Shown: positions 6,978 to 14,977, counted from the first letter of the stretch. The stretch is DNA of 16,805 nt from Acidimicrobiaceae bacterium (GCA_003156795.1 PMHU01000047.1:1-16805); one strand, 5' to 3'. The notes: generated by a model from the sequence alone, not told the origin. Numbers and translations: made by a program.

Positions 6978-8342
6978 CTAGCTTCCCAGGGCGCTGAGCG
7001 GGACGTTGTGGTAGACCCCGTCGCATTCGAAGCCGGACTTCGGGTCGATGCGGGTCCACTGCCCGTTCTGGATCCCGGCGATCACGTCGCACGTGGCGCC
7101 CAGGCGTTTAGCCGGGTTGGTGTCGGCCGTGAGGCCGCTGGAATCGAAGGTGGTGATGTTGTCGAGGGCCCGGATCACCGCGGCCTGGGTGACGTTCGGC
7201 CCAGCCGCGGCCATGGCCTGCGTCAAAAGGGTCCCCGCCCCCCACGACGACACGCTGAAAATGCTCGCCGACTTGTTGGGGTGGGTCTTGTTCAGCCAGG
7301 TAAGGAAGGTGTTGACCGCGGGAACAGTTGTCCGGTCGGTCCCGAGGTACAGGGAGTAGCTCAACGGGGAGTAGAGCAGGTTGTTGGCTATCGACGGATT
7401 GCCGAGCAATTTGAGCAGGTGGCCGTCGTAGGCCGCGGCCGAGATGACCGCGTCCAGGTGCAACCCCTGCTGGTTGGCCTGCTCGATGAAGTCGGCGACG
7501 TCGTTCGCGGTGACGGCTCCGAGGTCGACGATCTTCACCCCGTCGGACTTCATGCGCAGTATGTCGGCGGTGAAGTTGGTCTCGATGGGTCCGATCACCC
7601 GCGAGTAGACGAACTTGTAGCCGATGGACTCGGCCGTCAGCTCCTGCTCCTTGCCGTTGGCCAGCGCCGCCCCCGGGATAAGGGTCGCCGCCTTGGTGAT
7701 GGCGGTGGGGAACTTGTCCTTGATCCACTGGTATCCGGTCGTGGCGTATCCCGCGGGGTCGGGCGTGGGCGTGAACACGTTGGGCAGCGAATACAGAGCC
7801 GGGGTGAGCACCGTGCCCTGCACGTCGACGAGGTTCGGGTCCGCCTTCAGGGTCGCCGTTCCGCAGCCGTCGTTGAGAGTAAACGTCCCTACCATGGCGA
7901 AGACTTCGGTGCTCATGGTCTTGAGCTCCTGGGTGTACACGTTGCAGTTGAACTGGTCGTCGGCCCGCAGGATCTTCACGGTGCGACCGTCAATGCCCCC
8001 GTTGGCATTCAAGTAGGCGACGTAGGCGTCGAGGCCGTCGTTGGAGTCCTGGAACAGGCCCGGCACCGGTCCCGAAATGGTGGTTATCTGGCCGATGGTG
8101 ATCGTCTTGGCGGTCACCCCAGGCCCGCTCAGCGTGCCCGTGACTTTTGCCGGCGGTGGGATGGTTGGGCCGGTCGAACCACCGGACCCGGTCGGGGAGT
8201 TGGCCGCGTGCGTGCTGGAGCCGCATGCCGCCAGAGCCAGGGCGGCCAGACCGGTGAGCGCTCCCATCCGGATGGCGGCCCTCGTCTTGTGTTTCACGCC
8301 CAGAGCGATGGGATGGTGGCGGTTGGGGCGGGCATGGGGCAC
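6978..8342 (-). CDS. LivK-like substrate-binding lipoprotein of an ABC importer
   Basis: A 454-residue extracellular solute-binding protein of the branched-chain-amino-acid type (Peripla_BP_6-like), which captures a ligand and delivers it to the LivHM-type permease encoded upstream. It has a basic N-terminus, a hydrophobic stretch (MGALTGLAALALAAC) with lipobox LAAC and lipidated Cys40, then a Ser/Thr/Gly/Pro linker. The fold begins at about residue 80 with ITIGQITTISGPVPGLFQDSNDGLDAYVAYLNANGGIDGR, split here as ITIGQITTISGP and then NANGGIDGR. Cysteine pairs (FNCNVY/DGCGT and ATCDV/FECDG) may form disulfides. The GTG start is supported by AAAGGGA about 8 nt upstream; ATG at residue 26 is an alternative. 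It is last in the minus-strand operon, 13 nt after the LivF gene. LivK-family proteins also bind amides, aromatic acids and other carboxylates, so the ligand is unknown. Confidence 0.88.
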   Translation of the reverse strand: MPHARPNRHHPIALGVKHKTRAAIRMGALTGLAALALAACGSSTHAANSPTGSGGSTGPTIPPPAKVTGTLSGPGVTAKTITIGQITTISGPVPGLFQDSNDGLDAYVAYLNANGGIDGRTVKILRADDQFNCNVYTQELKTMSTEVFAMVGTFTLNDGCGTATLKADPNLVDVQGTVLTPALYSLPNVFTPTPDPAGYATTGYQWIKDKFPTAITKAATLIPGAALANGKEQELTAESIGYKFVYSRVIGPIETNFTADILRMKSDGVKIVDLGAVTANDVADFIEQANQQGLHLDAVISAAAYDGHLLKLLGNPSIANNLLYSPLSYSLYLGTDRTTVPAVNTFLTWLNKTHPNKSASIFSVSSWGAGTLLTQAMAAAGPNVTQAAVIRALDNITTFDSSGLTADTNPAKRLGATCDVIAGIQNGQWTRIDPKSGFECDGVYHNVPLSALGS

Positions 8343-8355
8343 GTGGACTTCCCTT

Positions 8356-9126
8356 TCATTCTGTTGTGGACCCTTCAGCTCTGATTGATCCGAGGTATAG
8401 GTCGCCCACGGCCGGGCCGATCTCGGCGGGCGTTCCCTCCATGTCTATGCGCCCCTGGGTCATGACCGCAGCGCGGTCGGCTACTTGCAGGGCGGTGTGG
8501 GCGAATTGTTCGACCACGAGGATGGCAAATCCCTCGGCCGCGATGCTCGCTACCAGCTCGTAGAGCTCGGCGACTATCAGGGGCGCCAGCCCCATGGAAA
8601 TCTCGTCGAGTAGCAGCAGCGTGGGCTTGGTGGACAGGGCCCGGGACATGGCGAGCATCTGCTGCTCGCCCCCCGACAGGGTCCCGGCCAGCTGGCGCCG
8701 GCGATCGGCCAAGCGCGGAAAGCGGGCGTAGGTGACCTCTTCGACGTCGCTGCGACGCAGCCCGCCGCGGTATGTCCACATGCGGAGGTTCTCGGCGACG
8801 GTGAGGTTCGGGAAGACGCCGCGGCCCTCTGGCACGCTGCAAACCCCCTGCCGGGCCAGCTTCTCGGGGCTGGTGCCCGTGACGTCGTTGCCTGCCACCA
8901 GCACGCGGCCGGCCGTCGGCCGCATGCGACCGCTGACGACGCGCAGCGTGGTGCTCTTGCCGGCCCCGTTCGGGCCGAGCAGGGCGAATACCTGGCCGGC
9001 GCGGACCGACAGCTCGACGTCGTGCAGGACTTCGACCCGCTCGTAGGCCGCCCGTATGCCGATGAGCCGCAACGCGGGCGGCGCCTCGACGACGCGGTCG
9101 GCCCCCGGCTCGGTGGCGGCCGTCAT
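8356..9126 (-). CDS. livF: Branched-chain-type ABC transporter ATPase, LivF family
   Basis: A 256-residue ATPase that powers the importer from the cytoplasmic side, paired with the LivG-like ATPase encoded just before it. Walker A is GPNGAGKST (51-59), the signature is LSGGEQQ (150-156), Walker B is LLLLDE ending at Glu175, and the switch region reads LVVEQ (203-207) with Gln in place of His, as is usual for LivF. SVPEGRGVFPNLTVAENL (97-114) is also a LivF hallmark. An N-terminal extension of about 18 residues precedes the fold. Its ATG overlaps the LivG stop as ATGA (9123-9126), implying translational coupling. It belongs to a transporter set lying with oxidative catabolic genes, so the imported compound may not be leucine, isoleucine or valine. 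Confidence 0.92.
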   Translation of the reverse strand: MTAATEPGADRVVEAPPALRLIGIRAAYERVEVLHDVELSVRAGQVFALLGPNGAGKSTTLRVVSGRMRPTAGRVLVAGNDVTGTSPEKLARQGVCSVPEGRGVFPNLTVAENLRMWTYRGGLRRSDVEEVTYARFPRLADRRRQLAGTLSGGEQQMLAMSRALSTKPTLLLLDEISMGLAPLIVAELYELVASIAAEGFAILVVEQFAHTALQVADRAAVMTQGRIDMEGTPAEIGPAVGDLYLGSIRAEGSTTE

Positions 9127-9848
9127 CGCTCGGCTCCGGTGCTCGCCCCACCCAGGTACGCCGCTTGCACGGCGGGGTCGGTGCGCACCTCGGCGGGTGC
9201 GCCGACGGAAATGATGCGGCCGAAGTCGAGCACGTGGATCCTGGTGCAGACCCTCATGACCAGGTCCATGTCGTGCTCCACCAAAAGCACGGCCATCCCC
9301 TCACCGGCGAGATCGACCAACAGCCGGCCCAGCTGCGCGCTCTCGGTGCCATCGAGACCGGACGAGGGCTCGTCGAGCAAGATCACCCTGGGACGGCAGG
9401 CCAGGGCCCGGGCCAGCTCCAGCAGCCTCGCCATGCCAGTAGGCAGTACGTCGGCCTGGGTGAGCGCGGACCTTTCGAGTCCGACCCTGCGCAAGAGGTC
9501 GATCCCTGCTTCGCGAGCGTGGCGGCCGCGCAGCCCACCGTTTTCCAGGGCCACCAGAACGTTGTCCAGGACGGTCAGGGAGCCGAATATCTCCAGGCGC
9601 TGGAAGGTGCGGCCGAGACCGAGTCGAGCGCGCTTCTTGGGCCCGGCATGCGTCACGTCGCGCCCGTCGACCAGGACCTCCCCATTGTCAGGACGCTGGA
9701 AGCCGGTGATGACGTTGAACAAGGTGGTCTTGCCGGCCCCGTTGGGTCCGATCAGACCTGTGACCTGGCCGGTGTCGACGTCGATGTCCACTGCATCCAG
9801 GGCCTTGAGGCCGCCGAAGCTCACCGATACCTCGTCAACCCGCAGCAC
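9123..9848 (-). CDS. livG: Branched-chain-type ABC transporter ATPase, LivG family
   Basis: A 241-residue ATPase, the second nucleotide-binding subunit of the importer. Walker A is GPNGAGKTT (34-42), the Q-loop region reads GLGRTFQRLEIFGSLTVLDNV, Walker B is VILLDE (155-160) and the switch His is His192 (LLVEHDMDLV). The ABC signature is unusual: LPTGM (135-139) stands where LSGGQ is expected, although the following ARLLELARALA is normal in spacing. The GTG start is preceded by GGAGAAAGG with suitable spacing. It overlaps the permease gene by 14 nt and the LivF gene by 4 nt. LivG is assigned over LivF from the Gln-loop sequence and gene order. Confidence 0.9.
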   Translation of the reverse strand: MLRVDEVSVSFGGLKALDAVDIDVDTGQVTGLIGPNGAGKTTLFNVITGFQRPDNGEVLVDGRDVTHAGPKKRARLGLGRTFQRLEIFGSLTVLDNVLVALENGGLRGRHAREAGIDLLRRVGLERSALTQADVLPTGMARLLELARALACRPRVILLDEPSSGLDGTESAQLGRLLVDLAGEGMAVLLVEHDMDLVMRVCTRIHVLDFGRIISVGAPAEVRTDPAVQAAYLGGASTGAER

Positions 9849-11757
9849 TCGTCAGCCTTTCTCCAGGCGGAACCTCTGCGGATGTGGACGGCGGGGAACC
9901 GGCCCGGCCCGCCCTGTCCCGCCACATCCGCATGACGGTCCTGCCCCCAAAAGGGCCTTCGGGATTCTGCGACACACCGATGGCGGCCACGCCGACGAGC
10001 AGCGCGAAGGCGTCACGCGGGTGGGTCAAATGGGCGTCAAGGAGCGATCCAAGGGAGAAAACGACGCCTCCGACGAGCATGCCGGTCGTGGTGCGGATGC
10101 CCCAAGCCACGGCCAGCAGGAGCAGGGTGAGGCTGAGGATGAAGGGAAAGTCGTTCGGCGATACGGCGGACTGGGCCCCTCCGTACAGAGCCCCACCGAG
10201 CCCCGCTATAGCGGCCGAGAGGGTGAAGATGGCCAGCTTCGACCGGGTCATGTCGACGCCGAGGGTGAGGCAGGCGCTCGGGCTGTCGGTGATGGCGAGC
10301 ATGCGTCGCCCGAAACGGGATCGGCGCAGCGCCAGCAACCCGATCGCGATGGCGGTGAACACGATGCAAAGGAAGGCGAAATACCGCCGGTCGCTCGTCA
10401 CCGAAACGAGCGGCAGGTGAGGCCGGGCGACCGACAGCGAGAGCGACACTCCGAAGACGTCGATGTTGTTGAAGAAGGCGGCATCCATGCCCTGAGCGAA
10501 GGCCAAGGTGGCCAGAGCCAGGTAGAGGCCTCGAAGCCTGAGCGCCGGTAGAGCGACCACGGCGCCCACGGCCGCCGACAGCCCGACGGCCGCCAGGATC
10601 CCGAGGAGTGATCCCCCAGTGCCGCCGACCTTGCTCATGGCGAAGGCGCCCAGCCCGGCGAAGCTCAGCTGACACAACGAAACCTGGCCGCCATAGCCCG
10701 TCAACAAGGTCAGCGACAGCATGATGATCGCTAGGGCGATCCCCCGGTTTGCGTAGCTGAAGCTGGCGGCGTTGAGCGTGAAGGCGAGCACGACCGCGAT
10801 CCCGATGAATGCCGTGCCCCGGACCAGCGACTCCCTGCGGCCTACCACCCTCGGGGCTCGCACCCGAACCCGGCGGGCCAGGCTGGCCCTCGACTGTGGC
10901 AGGACCAAGATGACCACGAGCAGGAACAGCATGGGGATGACCTGCTCCAAGTCGCTCCAAAGGACGCTGATCGGCAGGTAGCCAACGCCGTAGGACTGCA
11001 GCAATCCGAGGACGATGGCGCCGACGAAAGTGAGCGGCAAGCTGCGCAGCCGTCCGACCATGGCGGCGGCGTATCCGTTGACGACGAGCAGGGTGAGGTT
11101 GTTGATGTCCAGGTTGATTTGCGACGCGATGAGGATTCCGGCGACCGCCGAGAGAGAGCAGCCCATGGCCCAGCCCAACTCGGCGTAGCGGGCCGGCGCC
11201 GCGCCGGTCAGCGCGGTTAGCTCCCGGTCGTCGACCACGGCCCTGGTCGCGATGCCGGGCCGGGTCCGGTAGAAAAAGAGACGGAGCACGACTGCGGCCG
11301 CCGCCGACGCGCCGACGATGATCAGTTGGTGCCAAGTGAGCACGACCCCGCCGATCGATACCTGGTGCCCGGCGAAAAACGGCGGGACCGTACGGGCCGT
11401 ACTGGGATTCCAAATCGCAGTCGCAACAGCGATGCCGAGCAGCAGAAGCGCGATGGTCACCGTCAGCTGGGCTTCGAGCCCGGCGTGTTCCAAGCGCCGG
11501 AGAAGGATCCGCTCGAGACCGGCTCCGAGCAGGGGCATGACGAACAGGACCACGACCGTGAAAGCCGCCCACGACGGCCAACCGTGGACTTGCGAGAGCT
11601 CCCAGTACAGAAAGGCGCCGATCATCCCGATGGCGCCCTGGGCGAAATTGAAAATGCCTGACGTGGTGTAGGTGACCACCAACCCCATAGCCGTGAGGGC
11701 GTACACGCACCCATAGGTCGCGATGCCAGCGACCGTTAACGCCAGGAATTGCGACAT
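9835..11757 (-). CDS. Fused LivH-LivM permease of a branched-chain-type importer
   Basis: A 640-residue polytopic membrane protein that joins both permease subunits of a LivHM-type importer. The first half (about 1-290) carries the LivH hallmark MGLVVTYTTSGIFNFAQGAI near its N-terminus and ends in an Arg-rich cytoplasmic linker (RASLARRVRVRAPRVVGRR). The second half (about 315-600) carries LivM hallmarks: LTLLTGYGGQVSLCQLSFAG and RGLYLALATLAFAQG, plus the late GLGGALYGG segment. The hydrophilic tail after about 600 is Pro/Ser-rich and looks unstructured. Such fusions occur in actinobacteria, and fusion guarantees 1:1 pairing. The ATG at 11757 directly abuts the monooxygenase stop codon (11758-11760), and the 3' end overlaps livG, so the protein is clearly part of that operon. 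Confidence 0.92.
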   Translation of the reverse strand: MSQFLALTVAGIATYGCVYALTAMGLVVTYTTSGIFNFAQGAIGMIGAFLYWELSQVHGWPSWAAFTVVVLFVMPLLGAGLERILLRRLEHAGLEAQLTVTIALLLLGIAVATAIWNPSTARTVPPFFAGHQVSIGGVVLTWHQLIIVGASAAAAVVLRLFFYRTRPGIATRAVVDDRELTALTGAAPARYAELGWAMGCSLSAVAGILIASQINLDINNLTLLVVNGYAAAMVGRLRSLPLTFVGAIVLGLLQSYGVGYLPISVLWSDLEQVIPMLFLLVVILVLPQSRASLARRVRVRAPRVVGRRESLVRGTAFIGIAVVLAFTLNAASFSYANRGIALAIIMLSLTLLTGYGGQVSLCQLSFAGLGAFAMSKVGGTGGSLLGILAAVGLSAAVGAVVALPALRLRGLYLALATLAFAQGMDAAFFNNIDVFGVSLSLSVARPHLPLVSVTSDRRYFAFLCIVFTAIAIGLLALRRSRFGRRMLAITDSPSACLTLGVDMTRSKLAIFTLSAAIAGLGGALYGGAQSAVSPNDFPFILSLTLLLLAVAWGIRTTTGMLVGGVVFSLGSLLDAHLTHPRDAFALLVGVAAIGVSQNPEGPFGGRTVMRMWRDRAGRAGSPPSTSAEVPPGERLTSAAG

Positions 11758-13374
11758 CTAATCTGCGAGAGTGAGCGCGAACCCGCGATAACCGTCGGAT
11801 GCGACCCCGTCGCAAATCTCGCGGTATAACGCGAAGCCACCGAGATATGGCATGAACACCCGGGGTTTGCCTGGCACGTTGGCCCCCATGTACCACGAGT
11901 CTGCTTGGGGGAACAGTGTCAGGTGAGCCACGTCGTTGACGTGGCTGACCCAGAAGTCCTCGGCCTCCACTTCGGGATCGATGGCGATGGCGCCATTCGA
12001 TCGCATGTTGTCGATACAGTCGGTGACCCAGTCGACGTGCTGCTCGATCGACACCAGCATGTTGGTCAGCACCGATGGGCTCCCGGGGCCGGTAATTGTG
12101 AACAAGTTCGGGAAGCCCGCCGTCGCAACCCCCAAGTAGGAGCGAGGCCCGGCGGCCCACTTGTCACGGAGCGACCGCCCTGCGGCACCCCGAATATCCG
12201 GCTCCAGGAACGGGCCGGTCATGGCATCAAAGCCGGTGGCGAAGACGAGCGCGTCGAACTCGAAATCGGCCGCGGCGGTGCGCAAGCCATGGGAAGTCAC
12301 TTCCACGATCGGGTCGGCGCGCACGTCCACGAGGACGACGTTGTCTCGGTTGAATGTGGCGTAGTAGTTGCTGTCGAGACACAGCCTCTTGGTCGCGAAC
12401 GGGTAGCTCCGCGGGGACAGCGCCTCGGCCACGTCCGGGTCGTCGACGATCGAGCGGATGCGTTCTCTGACGAACTCGGCAGCTGTTTCGTTGGCCTGCC
12501 TGTCGATCGCGATATCACCGAAGCTCGAGGCCATCCCGAACAGGTTGCCCGCCTCCCAGGCTTCCCAATACCTTTTATGGCGCTCCTCCTCGGTCACGCT
12601 GAGGGCCGGCTGATCGTTGGCCCTGATCACAATTCCAGCACGCGAACTAAACATCATCTTTCGGTGTTGGCGATAGGACGCCTTCCGACCCTCTACGAAG
12701 GTCGGGTCGAGCGGGGCGTTCTTCGCTGGCACGGAGAAATTGGGCGTCCGCTGGAACACCGTCAGGTGAGCGGCCTGCTCGGCGATGATCGGTATCGACT
12801 GAATCCCCGACGATCCGGTTCCGATCACTCCGACGCTCCGTCCGGTGAAGTCGACGCCTTCGTGGGGCCACCGGCCGGTGTGATACATGTCGCCGGCAAA
12901 CCTCTCGATTCCCGCCAACTCTGGAAGCTTGGCCGCGGAGAGGCAGCCCACCGCCATGATGAGGAACTGGGCCCGGACCCGATGGCCACGGTCCGTCTTG
13001 ACGAGCCAACGGTTCGAGCCCTCGTCCCACGCCGCAGCCGTGACCCTCGTCGAGAATTCGACGTCGCGGCGCAGATCGAAGCGGCTGGCCACGTGATCGA
13101 CGTAGCGGAGGATTTCCGGCTGGGTGGCGTAGCGCTCCGTCCACTCCCATTCCTGTTCCAAGTCCGGGGAGAAGGAGTAGGAGTAGTCCATGGACTCGAC
13201 GTCGCATCGGGCACCCGGGTAGCGGTTCCACCACCAGGTGCCTCCCACGTCGTCGGCCGCTTCGAAGCCTTGGATCGTCAGCCCGAGCCGTCGAAGCCTG
13301 TGGTGGCTGTACATGCCGGCGAAGCCGGCTCCGACGACTACGGCGTCGACGTCACGCTCATCGAGGTCAGGCAT
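11758..13374 (-). CDS. Baeyer-Villiger monooxygenase (cyclohexanone-type flavoprotein)
   Basis: A 538-residue flavin monooxygenase that uses NADPH and O2 to insert oxygen next to a ketone, giving an ester or lactone. The FAD-binding motif GAGFAG lies at 15-20, and GGTWWWNRYPGARCD follows at 44-58. The type I Baeyer-Villiger fingerprint FAGDMYHTGRWP lies at 159-170 (F, G, H and WP all present), the NADPH-binding GTGSSG at 185-190, and FATGFDAMTG toward the C-terminus. The segment KRLCLDSNYYATFNRDNV and overall length match cyclohexanone/cyclopentanone and steroid monooxygenases. The frame is open 200 nt further upstream, but homology begins at MPDLDERDVDAVVVGAGFAG, so ATG 13374 is chosen; this overlaps the upstream hydratase-like gene by 8 nt. 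The substrate is a cyclic or linear ketone, not further defined. Confidence 0.92.
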   Translation of the reverse strand: MPDLDERDVDAVVVGAGFAGMYSHHRLRRLGLTIQGFEAADDVGGTWWWNRYPGARCDVESMDYSYSFSPDLEQEWEWTERYATQPEILRYVDHVASRFDLRRDVEFSTRVTAAAWDEGSNRWLVKTDRGHRVRAQFLIMAVGCLSAAKLPELAGIERFAGDMYHTGRWPHEGVDFTGRSVGVIGTGSSGIQSIPIIAEQAAHLTVFQRTPNFSVPAKNAPLDPTFVEGRKASYRQHRKMMFSSRAGIVIRANDQPALSVTEEERHKRYWEAWEAGNLFGMASSFGDIAIDRQANETAAEFVRERIRSIVDDPDVAEALSPRSYPFATKRLCLDSNYYATFNRDNVVLVDVRADPIVEVTSHGLRTAAADFEFDALVFATGFDAMTGPFLEPDIRGAAGRSLRDKWAAGPRSYLGVATAGFPNLFTITGPGSPSVLTNMLVSIEQHVDWVTDCIDNMRSNGAIAIDPEVEAEDFWVSHVNDVAHLTLFPQADSWYMGANVPGKPRVFMPYLGGFALYREICDGVASDGYRGFALTLAD

Positions 13375-13939
13375 CGGGGCCCCCGGCTCCGACCTGCGAT
13401 CGGCCTCTGGCGAACACGCCGGGGACTCGCTCAGCGATCCCTTCGCTGCCCCCGCTCTTACGCCAGTCTCGGGAGGTGTGGGCTTCCACTTGCAGACCGG
13501 CGCCTTGGGCTTCGGCCTCGATGGCCCGGTACGAAGCGAGCAGGCGGGCCACCGCGGGCCTGTTGTTGGCCGCAATGGCGGACGCCACCTGTCGAGCCGC
13601 GGGCAGCAGGTTCTCGTGGGCGACCACGTCGGTGACCAGACCGGCCCGCAACGCCTCGCTCGCGGCCAGGAAGTCGCCGGTGAAGCTCATGCGACGGGCC
13701 AGGGCGAAGCCGACGCGCTGGGGAAGCAGAACCGACAAGCCCCAGCCCGGCAGGACCCCGACCCGGGTATGGGTGTCAGCGAAGGCCGCCCGCTCCGATG
13801 CGATGAGGAAGTCGCAGTTGAGGGCCAGCTCGAAGCCGCCTGTGATCGCCACGCCGTTGACGGCGCCGATCAGCGGCTTGTCAAGCGGCTTCCACGGGGC
13901 GCCCGTCGGCAGGTCGGCGGACGCGTCGTCGTCGAGCTG
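13367..13939 (-). CDS. Enoyl-CoA hydratase/isomerase-family protein, 5' end missing
   Basis: The C-terminal two thirds of a crotonase-fold protein, which normally acts on acyl-CoA thioesters in beta-oxidation-like breakdown. Readable from about residue QLDDDASADLP onward, it has KPLIGAVNGVAITGGFELALNCDF (split here as KPLIGAVNGVA and GGFELALNCDF), the oxyanion-hole and first catalytic Glu region. ADTHTRVGVLPGWG follows, with His where hydratases have the second catalytic Glu, so water addition may be replaced by another reaction. GTG at 13852 is the first in-frame start, but it lies inside the conserved fold; homology continues upstream to about 13,939 and then stops abruptly without the usual first 70 or so residues. 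The break coincides with the change in sequence character described for 13,930-14,060. It overlaps the monooxygenase gene by 8 nt and would be the first visible gene of the operon. Confidence 0.75.
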   Translation of the reverse strand, partial: QLDDDASADLPTGAPWKPLDKPLIGAVNGVAITGGFELALNCDFLIASERAAFADTHTRVGVLPGWGLSVLLPQRVGFALARRMSFTGDFLAASEALRAGLVTDVVAHENLLPAARQVASAIAANNRPAVARLLASYRAIEAEAQGAGLQVEAHTSRDWRKSGGSEGIAERVPGVFARGRSQVGAGGPDA

Positions 13940-14060
13940 GCGACCGCGGCGGCCTCCTGAAGGCCGGCTGCGAGCCCCGAAACGAACAGGATTGGGTTGC
14001 CGCCACGGGCAACGAGGCTGAGGCTTCGCCTAACGGCGGCGCACCCGTAGAACTTTCTCA
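13930..14060. other. Compositional junction with truncated gene
   Basis: Homology to the crotonase fold stops near 13,940, and by 14,060 the sequence has a Shine-Dalgarno and gene of a different codon style. The stretch between holds no gene I can support. It contains one perfect hairpin, GTTGCC/GGCAAC (13996-14013, 6-nt loop), with no T-tract. There is no insertion-sequence end, tRNA or obvious direct repeat at the break. A chimeric contig or a recombination point are both possible. Confidence 0.55.
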
Positions 14061-14074
14061 AGGAGTTCTCTTTC

Positions 14075-14956
14075 ATGCGTAGTGTTCTCGCTCGACTTGC
14101 CTTCTGGGGGTTAGTCGGTTTCTCACTTACCGGATGCGGAGGCAACGGCACCGCGCTTCCGACCGGCGGTCTTCCGAACAACAACGGTGGCGGATCAGTC
14201 AACGTATCGACGCAAAATCCGCCCGGCGGCGACATTCCCGGCGTGCTTATCGACGGCGGCATCGTCGCGACGGCACACTATAGCGGAATCAATACGACGG
14301 CGACCGACACGCAGAGCCCCTCCGACGCGGGCACGGATCCCAAGACCGAGGGCTCCGGCACGCCGCCGGCCGATCCGCTCGGTTCGCATTCAATTACCTT
14401 CACCGGCAGCGGTGTGCCCCAGGTTATCTTCTTGTACAGCGGCGCACCACCGGCACTCTATTACACCTCAACGATACCGGGGCAAATTCAACCGGCCGAC
14501 TACGGCGCGATCGTTCTGTACGCGACGCCGGTGACCGCCGGTGCGCCGGCACCGGCAACGGGGTCCCCGTCGGTTGCGATCGAACTGACGGGCGGCGCCA
14601 ACTTCTCCAGCTATGACATGCGCTCGACCTGCGGACACCTCGCCGCGACGGGCGCGACGCCGACCGGTGGCCTCGAACGCTACGTCTGCGCATTGCCGGC
14701 TTACGGCTCGGCGAGCGGGACCACCGCGACCGTAACCCTCGCCGCAAAAACCGACACCACGGCGGCAGTAACGAGCGCCTACAACGTCGACACGAACATC
14801 GGTAATCCGCGGACGGCCAATCCAACGGGCTCGTTCGTGCCGGTCAGCGGTGCCAAGTTGTACGTCGAACTGATCTACGGATCGCCGACGACGACGGCAT
14901 CGACGGGGAACACCTTCGGCGTCGACTACGTCTACGCGGAGGCCGGAACGCACTAA
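14075..14956 (+). CDS. Secreted lipoprotein of unknown function
   Basis: A 293-residue protein with a lipoprotein signal: basic start MRSVLARLAF, hydrophobic core WGLVGFS and lipobox LTGC, with Cys21 as lipidation site. A Gly/Asn/Pro-rich linker follows. The rest is Thr/Ser/Ala/Gly-rich with alternating hydrophobic stretches, suggesting a beta-rich secreted domain. Two mature cysteines (STCGHL and RYVCALP) may form a disulfide. AAGGAG at 14060-14065, 9 nt before the ATG, supports the start. An intrinsic terminator lies 21 nt after its stop, so it is probably a single-gene unit. I recognise no domain. Its base and codon use fit purB downstream rather than the genes to the left. Confidence 0.75.
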   Translation: MRSVLARLAFWGLVGFSLTGCGGNGTALPTGGLPNNNGGGSVNVSTQNPPGGDIPGVLIDGGIVATAHYSGINTTATDTQSPSDAGTDPKTEGSGTPPADPLGSHSITFTGSGVPQVIFLYSGAPPALYYTSTIPGQIQPADYGAIVLYATPVTAGAPAPATGSPSVAIELTGGANFSSYDMRSTCGHLAATGATPTGGLERYVCALPAYGSASGTTATVTLAAKTDTTAAVTSAYNVDTNIGNPRTANPTGSFVPVSGAKLYVELIYGSPTTTASTGNTFGVDYVYAEAGTH

Positions 14957-14977
14957 CCTCGCGCTCGCGCGACCTCG

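Noticed and set aside
7008..8384. Long open frame on the plus strand opposite the binding-protein gene
   Set aside because: Its translation is Gly/Arg/Val-rich without any domain, and it mirrors a clear LivK-type gene; high GC makes such antisense frames common.
9022..10551. Long plus-strand frame opposite livF, livG and the permease
   Set aside because: It crosses several well-supported minus-strand genes and shows low-complexity Ser/Arg/Pro sequence with no family motif.
10037..12160. 707-codon minus-strand frame across the permease and monooxygenase genes
   Set aside because: It is the wrong frame of two genes with unmistakable motifs; its translation is Arg/Gly/His-rich noise.
13375..13575. 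N-terminal extension of the monooxygenase
   Set aside because: Pro/Arg-rich sequence that overlaps the hydratase-like gene; the FAD-binding fold starts only after ATG 13374.
11905..13635. 576-codon plus-strand frame opposite the monooxygenase
   Set aside because: Antisense shadow of a gene with FAD, NADPH and Baeyer-Villiger fingerprints in the correct frame.
13996..14013. GTTGCC/GGCAAC hairpin as a terminator or recombination site
   Set aside because: Only six base pairs, no T-tract, no flanking direct repeats; recorded with the junction but not called.
13870..14262. Minus-strand frame bridging the junction
   Set aside because: It spans two regions of different character, opposes the lipoprotein gene with its ribosome binding site, and gives no coherent protein. 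I also tried it as a frameshifted N-terminus of the crotonase protein; no convincing match was found.
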